Positions 59,178 through 64,000 of a DNA stretch of 64,000 nucleotides are shown here, piece after piece. Every line of letters begins with the position of its first letter. The first letter of the stretch is position 1. Position numbers and translations under genes: made by a program. Under the pieces are notes generated by a model, which was given only the letters and a program-made list of their open reading frames with translations, was not told where the DNA came from and did no database searches. The stretch comes from Bugula neritina (taxonomy: Eukaryota; Bryozoa; Gymnolaemata; Cheilostomatida; Bugulidae), in assembly GCA_964035545.1 (NCBI GenBank), contig OZ037773.1, positions 9,649,751 to 9,713,750 on the forward strand. The letters are read 5' to 3'.

Positions 59178-62100
59178 TTAGTTGCCACAATTTATAGAAG
59201 TGTTAGGTGAGTTGTATGCTTCTACAAAGTCTACTCTCAACTCTTCAACAAAGATGTTGAACATTGACTTCCATCCGGTGTATGCATCCGTTTTGTTGAA
59301 TCCTTCACATTTACCAACTGCGTAGGAGATGGAATGATTACCAGCTGGTATGTCATGACAAATCCCGCTTACTGAAATATTATAAAAAAACATGTGATGT
59401 TGATCTAGTTTGAAAATTATTCAGTACGGATAGCAAAAACAGAGTAACAAAACAAGTCTATTTTTTATAATTGTCGCCCAAGAGATGGAAAGCGGTTTGG
59501 GTGGGAAAAATGATGTTCATGAAAGTGCCTTGTTTTTCTATAATGACTTTGTGATCAAATTATTACAATAAATTGATATGAGGGCACATTATTTATTTGA
59601 ACTACAGGCAGTAGTAAAAAATAATATATTTATAATAAAATTATTAAAACAATACAAACTGGAATAAAGTGAAGGGTTGTCTGAAGGATAAATTAAATTT
59701 ATTTCAACTCTATTAAAAATTTGTTTTCAATGTGCTATTTTAATAATAATATTCTACAAATAGGGCTGTGTGTATAGTAAAATCATTCAACAAAAGCTGA
59801 ACATTATATTTGCATTTAAACAATTAGAAAATGGATTGAATCTTTTGACTGACATGAGAATTGGTTTAAGTAAAAAAAACAGAAAACAAATAAAATTTAT
59901 AAAATCATAAGCTTTCAAGTAACAAGAGACTCGCTTTATGTCTTTGAAAAGAGAAAATAGAATTAATTTATTAATTGTTGCAAGAGGGATGCAGAATAAT
60001 TTACCTTGCATTGGGTAACGCACTTTGACATTGCTATAGTTGACATAGATGATGCCATCTATTGCTCCTGGTAATGCACATTCACAGCCATCGATCTTAA
60101 AGTACCTGTAGTTAAAAGCTTAACCTCCTGACATATCAGAAAGATGCTGACATTGAAAGCACTTTAGAACTAGACGATTGTCTGCTTGTTGAATCATTGC
60201 CTTTCAAATTACTACCCAATCATGTTTTGAAGTTTCCAGCTTATCAAAATGAATATACCTAAAATGACTAAAAGCTCTAGATCTCCATTAATTAATAGAT
60301 AATTTTAAACTTATGCATAAATTTACTTATATTAAATCAATAAGCATTTAGATGTAGTGTATTTAATTTTATTCTATTTGTCTAATTTAACTCAAACGAC
60401 ACATAAAATTGGGTAGTCAAGCAAACTTCAATCCTACCATCTTCCACAAGATGAAAAGTTAGCAGAATCATCAAACGTAACTTCATGATCTCCACCAGCA
60501 GTGAGTCTAAGTCCAGTATCTGCATACTCCTTCACATAAGTTATGGTGAACAAATCTCCTTCATTATCTGCTTTGTTAATTAGTTTGAATCTCTCCAGAT
60601 TACCACTGTGACTTCTGAACATCTTCTGGTTATGGGATATCACTACAATTTTTTATAAGTTTCTACTAAATAGTATTCACAAAAAAAACTCTTCAATGCA
60701 ATTATATTTTATCTAAATTAAACTTGTTCTACATTTGCAGTTAAGGTTTACCTTACGTTTATATTTAGGTTGATTCTATTATACACTTTCCTGAAAACTC
60801 AAATCATTATGAATTACAGCTGAATTACAGAATTACGCTGCACACGATATATTTTAGTGATGGGAATTTTTAGGTACTAGTAAAATTAAATTGTTTTAAA
60901 ATGAGCACGTCAACAAATCAAAAAAATTATTTTATGTATATAAAAGCTCTTTTTAATAAAATATGCGTTGACATGTTTCGTTATAACGCATCACACTGTT
61001 TTATCTGCTAATATTTTTTAAAGTTACCGTATCGCATTAATTTAAAACATTTTATTCGTATCCTGTAATAAGACAAGAAAATTAACTAAGAATTGGATTC
61101 ATTATGAAAAAATTTCACTGTTGGATTAAAACTCTAAAAGCATCTAACAAATGCTATTATAAGACATTACAATACTAGTATATCGTCACCTCCATCAACT
61201 GCATGGTCTTCTCTCACTTCTTCAATGTGCAGACGTGAAGGGGAGTTGAATCCACCAGTGACAGTTCTGGTTGGCTGTTCAGAGCTAGAAGGACATCTTC
61301 CAACGTAAATTCTAATCTTAAATGTGCCTTTGGGTAAATTTTTGTCACAAATCCCTTCCACTAACACAAGAAAATTTATACGAGTTATATTCTGAGCCTT
61401 GGAAAGAGGGTAATGTCAATGTGTTTATTAATTGGATTCTTTTAACATAACAAGTTAATATTATGGTAACTGATGACTTGTATATTATACTTGCAAAGTA
61501 AAAGTGACTATAGTTTTAGAAAAACTCATAACCAATTATTTTGCAAAAACTTCAAATTGCCTGCCAAAGTATTTCCTATTTGATTTTAAAAGACGTTAAA
61601 ACAATGACTCATTTATTGATTCAACTGTGGTGCCTGAACACAGTCTCACACCAATATTAGGCTTTATTTAATACTTACTAGTTCTTACTCTCCTCCAATC
61701 TCTCATGTAATCATAGGACTGTGATGATTCAAAGCCAATGAGGAATTGGAGTCTAGGAGAGCACTTATTATCTCCTATCTTCACAAACCTGCAGCATAAC
61801 AAAGTGAATATTCTAATACTCTATCAATAAAAAATAGTTTGGCTCATGTTTACTTATGAATTCCCATGCCGCTTTTTATAAAACTTTCCTCCAATCAGGT
61901 CTTTGCTTATAGAGACATGATTGAAAAGATTTTTTTTAGAGAAGAATCAAATTTTTCTGATGAAAGAGTGTTGCATACAGTGCACAAACCTGTTCTATTT
62001 TTATTTACTTGGGCTATATAAAACGTAGAACAGCTCTTAGAATTCATGCGTCACAATAACTTTATTATACTTTAAGCAACATTAAATAAATAAAAAAGCA

Positions 62101-63666
62101 GCTCAAGTAACTCTCACCACACAGTTTTATAATGTTTGGTTGTAGAAATGCAATATTACACCATCGTTTAATTATAGTATATTGTTAACTTATATACATG
62201 AACACTTTTTAAATATTGAAAAGCAAAAATCATGCAAGCGATATTACATATTGCAATGCACAAACCAAAGCTGAAACAATTAATTTTTAGGTATATGTAG
62301 TAAAAATTAAATACCTAGTTTGTATTTTCAACAAACCACTTTGCTGAAAAGTACCATTAAAAATACTTATAGAAAAACTATACTTCAAATATTGAAGTCT
62401 TTCAAACAGTCTATAGCAAATAAATTACTTGCCCAATGAGTGTTGGCTCTGACGTACCTACCATTTAGCACAGTAGTTCCACGTTACACTGGTAGATATG
62501 AGGACAGCTGTCAGTGCACTGTACTTGATCCTCAGGCTAGTGTCGTCTGCAACCTTGACATAGTCCACTTCCTGAATAAAAAGTTATCATTCTTATAGAA
62601 AAGTGATCATTATCTTCATTTTATTCTACTTGATAGCATAACTTGCAGGCTCATTTACATTTATTTTTAATTGGTTCAGATTCAAATATTGTAGCTAGGA
62701 GTAATAAAAAACTTTTCACCCTATAATTATAATTTAAAAGTGAGTGATTCAATTCAAGTTTATTGCAAATTTGCACTACCTAATTCGGTTCTTTCATTTT
62801 ATATTTATTCAATGTTATTATTGCAAAATTCTTTTCTCAGGTTAGAGGTGTCAAAAAAATTATTTTTGCAAGAAATTTCTTCAGCACGCTTTTAACATGC
62901 AGTTAGCTTGAATAGTTGTGCTTTAATTTAACCAACATTCAACTATTGGTTTTTAATACCATATTATTAAAAAATTTAATTGAAACTTCAACAATTCAGT
63001 CAAATGCAATTAATTATACATGTTTTGAGAGTTGTGTTGGTGCATTTGTACGCAGTTTTGTTTGGAAAAACAAGTGAATTTTCAATAATTATCAAACAAA
63101 AATTAATTTAGGTTAGGCAGCTGCTCGTAAATTGTTTTTTGCACCAATAGTAGTTGACACCATATTGATTTAGTCATGCAACTTTAATGTCAAACTAAAA
63201 AGTGGTCAAACTAAAAAACTTGAAACTCTGCCCAGCCTTGAAATTAATTTTTAATTCCCTGAAAATATTGGCCTGAAATAGTTCATTTTTAGCATCCTAA
63301 TGAAAAGATAATTAATAAATTTTTTATACACATAGACTCATTTTACTCCATCTAGAAATATAGACACTACAATTTTTACTCATATTGATAAGAACAAAAT
63401 CAGGCTTATTTAAACTGAATAATTCTTTTATAGCAAGTACAATTCCACTGCCTGCATTTTTATAAGAGAAATATTTAGCATTAGTACCAGTAATCTTTGC
63501 TTGCTATTAAGTTGGAAGTAACTCAATCTAGTTAAGGAACATTATTGTTTACTCACTTTGATAAGAATATCTTCAGCGAGAAGGTCAACTGTTTGATCAA
63601 TCTGTTCATTCCAAGTCTCATACTTGTAGTTGAACACGTTGAGTAAAGGGCAGGGTAAACGAGTAT
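59178..63666 (-). CDS. Second CTHRC1-like secreted protein gene, 3' part (5' end beyond window)
   Basis: Exons in gene order: 63557-63666, 62462-62571, 61679-61788, 61190-61360, 60438-60642, 60005-60105, 59178-59371 (TAA). Lengths and phases match exons 8-14 of the neighbouring gene. They encode CTHRC1-like domain 2 (CPLLNVFNYKYETWNE; RWFVKIGD-type core as KWFVKIGDNKCSP; EGICDKNL; GGFNSPSRLHIEEV) and domain 3 (ADTGLRLTAGG; RWYFKIDGCEC; SGICHDIPAG; TGWKSMFNIFVEELRV). The signal peptide, PAN/apple and domain 1 exons should lie right of position 64000; no further exon is seen at 63667-64000. Parts of exons 11 and 12 are nearly identical to the neighbour, suggesting conversion. The introns (up to about 985 bp) hold nothing recognisable. 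Confidence 0.86.
60643..61189. other. Intron of the second CTHRC1-like gene, featureless
   Basis: AT-rich intron between the exons for the end of domain 2 and the start of domain 3. No ORF, repeat array or RNA gene seen; the 62572-63556 intron is the same. Confidence 0.5.
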
Positions 63667-64000
63667 CTGCATGTTGAAAATAGATGTTTCAGTTATTGAA
63701 GTTGCTTTGCTATAGCCTACTTGTATACATAAATAATTTTAGCTTTGAACTAAATTTCTAGCTTTGTTATTTTCTGTTGAATTTACATTACTAAATTATT
63801 AAAACATTTAAAACACTCTCTTTAACTTATTTTGCAGAATGAATTTTTTTGCAGTGAAATCGACTAAGAAAAACAGTTAAAAAAAGGCAAATGTTAGGTC
63901 AATTAATATTATTTATGAAACAATACTCTGAAACGTATTGATGCAATAAGTGGCCTGTGCAGCATTATATATTGATAATTTTGCACTGAATTATCCAGTA

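Noticed and set aside
59174-59179. AATAAA overlapping the stop codon of the second CTHRC1-like gene
   Set aside because: Too close to the stop to serve as its normal poly(A) signal; probably chance in AT-rich sequence.

Overview
This window is AT-rich animal (metazoan) genomic DNA. The genes are split into many short exons by GT-AG introns. The proteins are extracellular types typical of animals: Ig-like, CCP/sushi, fibronectin III (FN3), PAN/apple and CTHRC1-like domains. The repeats are also animal-like: a 5'-truncated non-LTR retrotransposon, tRNA-derived SINEs, MITEs and microsatellites. I cannot name the phylum from sequence alone; an invertebrate is most likely.

Region 1 (1-49230, + strand) is a tandem array of five paralogous genes for a type I membrane protein. 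The oldest copy (copy 0, 1-4955) shows only its 3' end. Four more follow with ATGs at 6566, 18662, 29394 and 39041. Each full copy has 19 exons, and I could place every boundary by aligning the copies; exon lengths and phases agree throughout. The encoded protein (1140-1145 aa in copies 3 and 4) runs: signal peptide, three Ig-like domains, three CCP domains, four FN3-like domains, a fourth CCP-like Cys module, one transmembrane helix and a short tail carrying a YxxL motif. Copies 3 and 4 look intact. Copy 1 has a LINE inserted inside exon 6 with a 6-bp target-site duplication. Copy 2 has three in-frame stops.

Region 2 (50530-64000, - strand) holds two paralogous genes converging on the array. 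The complete one (50530-57385, 14 coding exons, about 628 aa) encodes a secreted protein: signal peptide, PAN/apple-like domain, short Cys-rich segment and three CTHRC1-like C-terminal domains. The second (59178 to beyond 63666) is cut by the right window edge.

The two regions share history. Between receptor copies 1/2, 2/3 and 3/4 there is a decayed minus-strand exon of the CTHRC1-like gene, so the ancestral duplication unit contained a piece of it. Copies 2 and 4 share recently exchanged tracts, and an abrupt recombination joint with a leftover half-exon is visible behind exon 1 of copy 4. The membrane-distal Ig domains of copy 1 differ strongly from those of copies 2-4 while the FN3/CCP stalk is nearly identical, a pattern like that of tandem recognition-receptor families (allorecognition or immune type). 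The recognition role is inference; the gene structures are read directly from the sequence.
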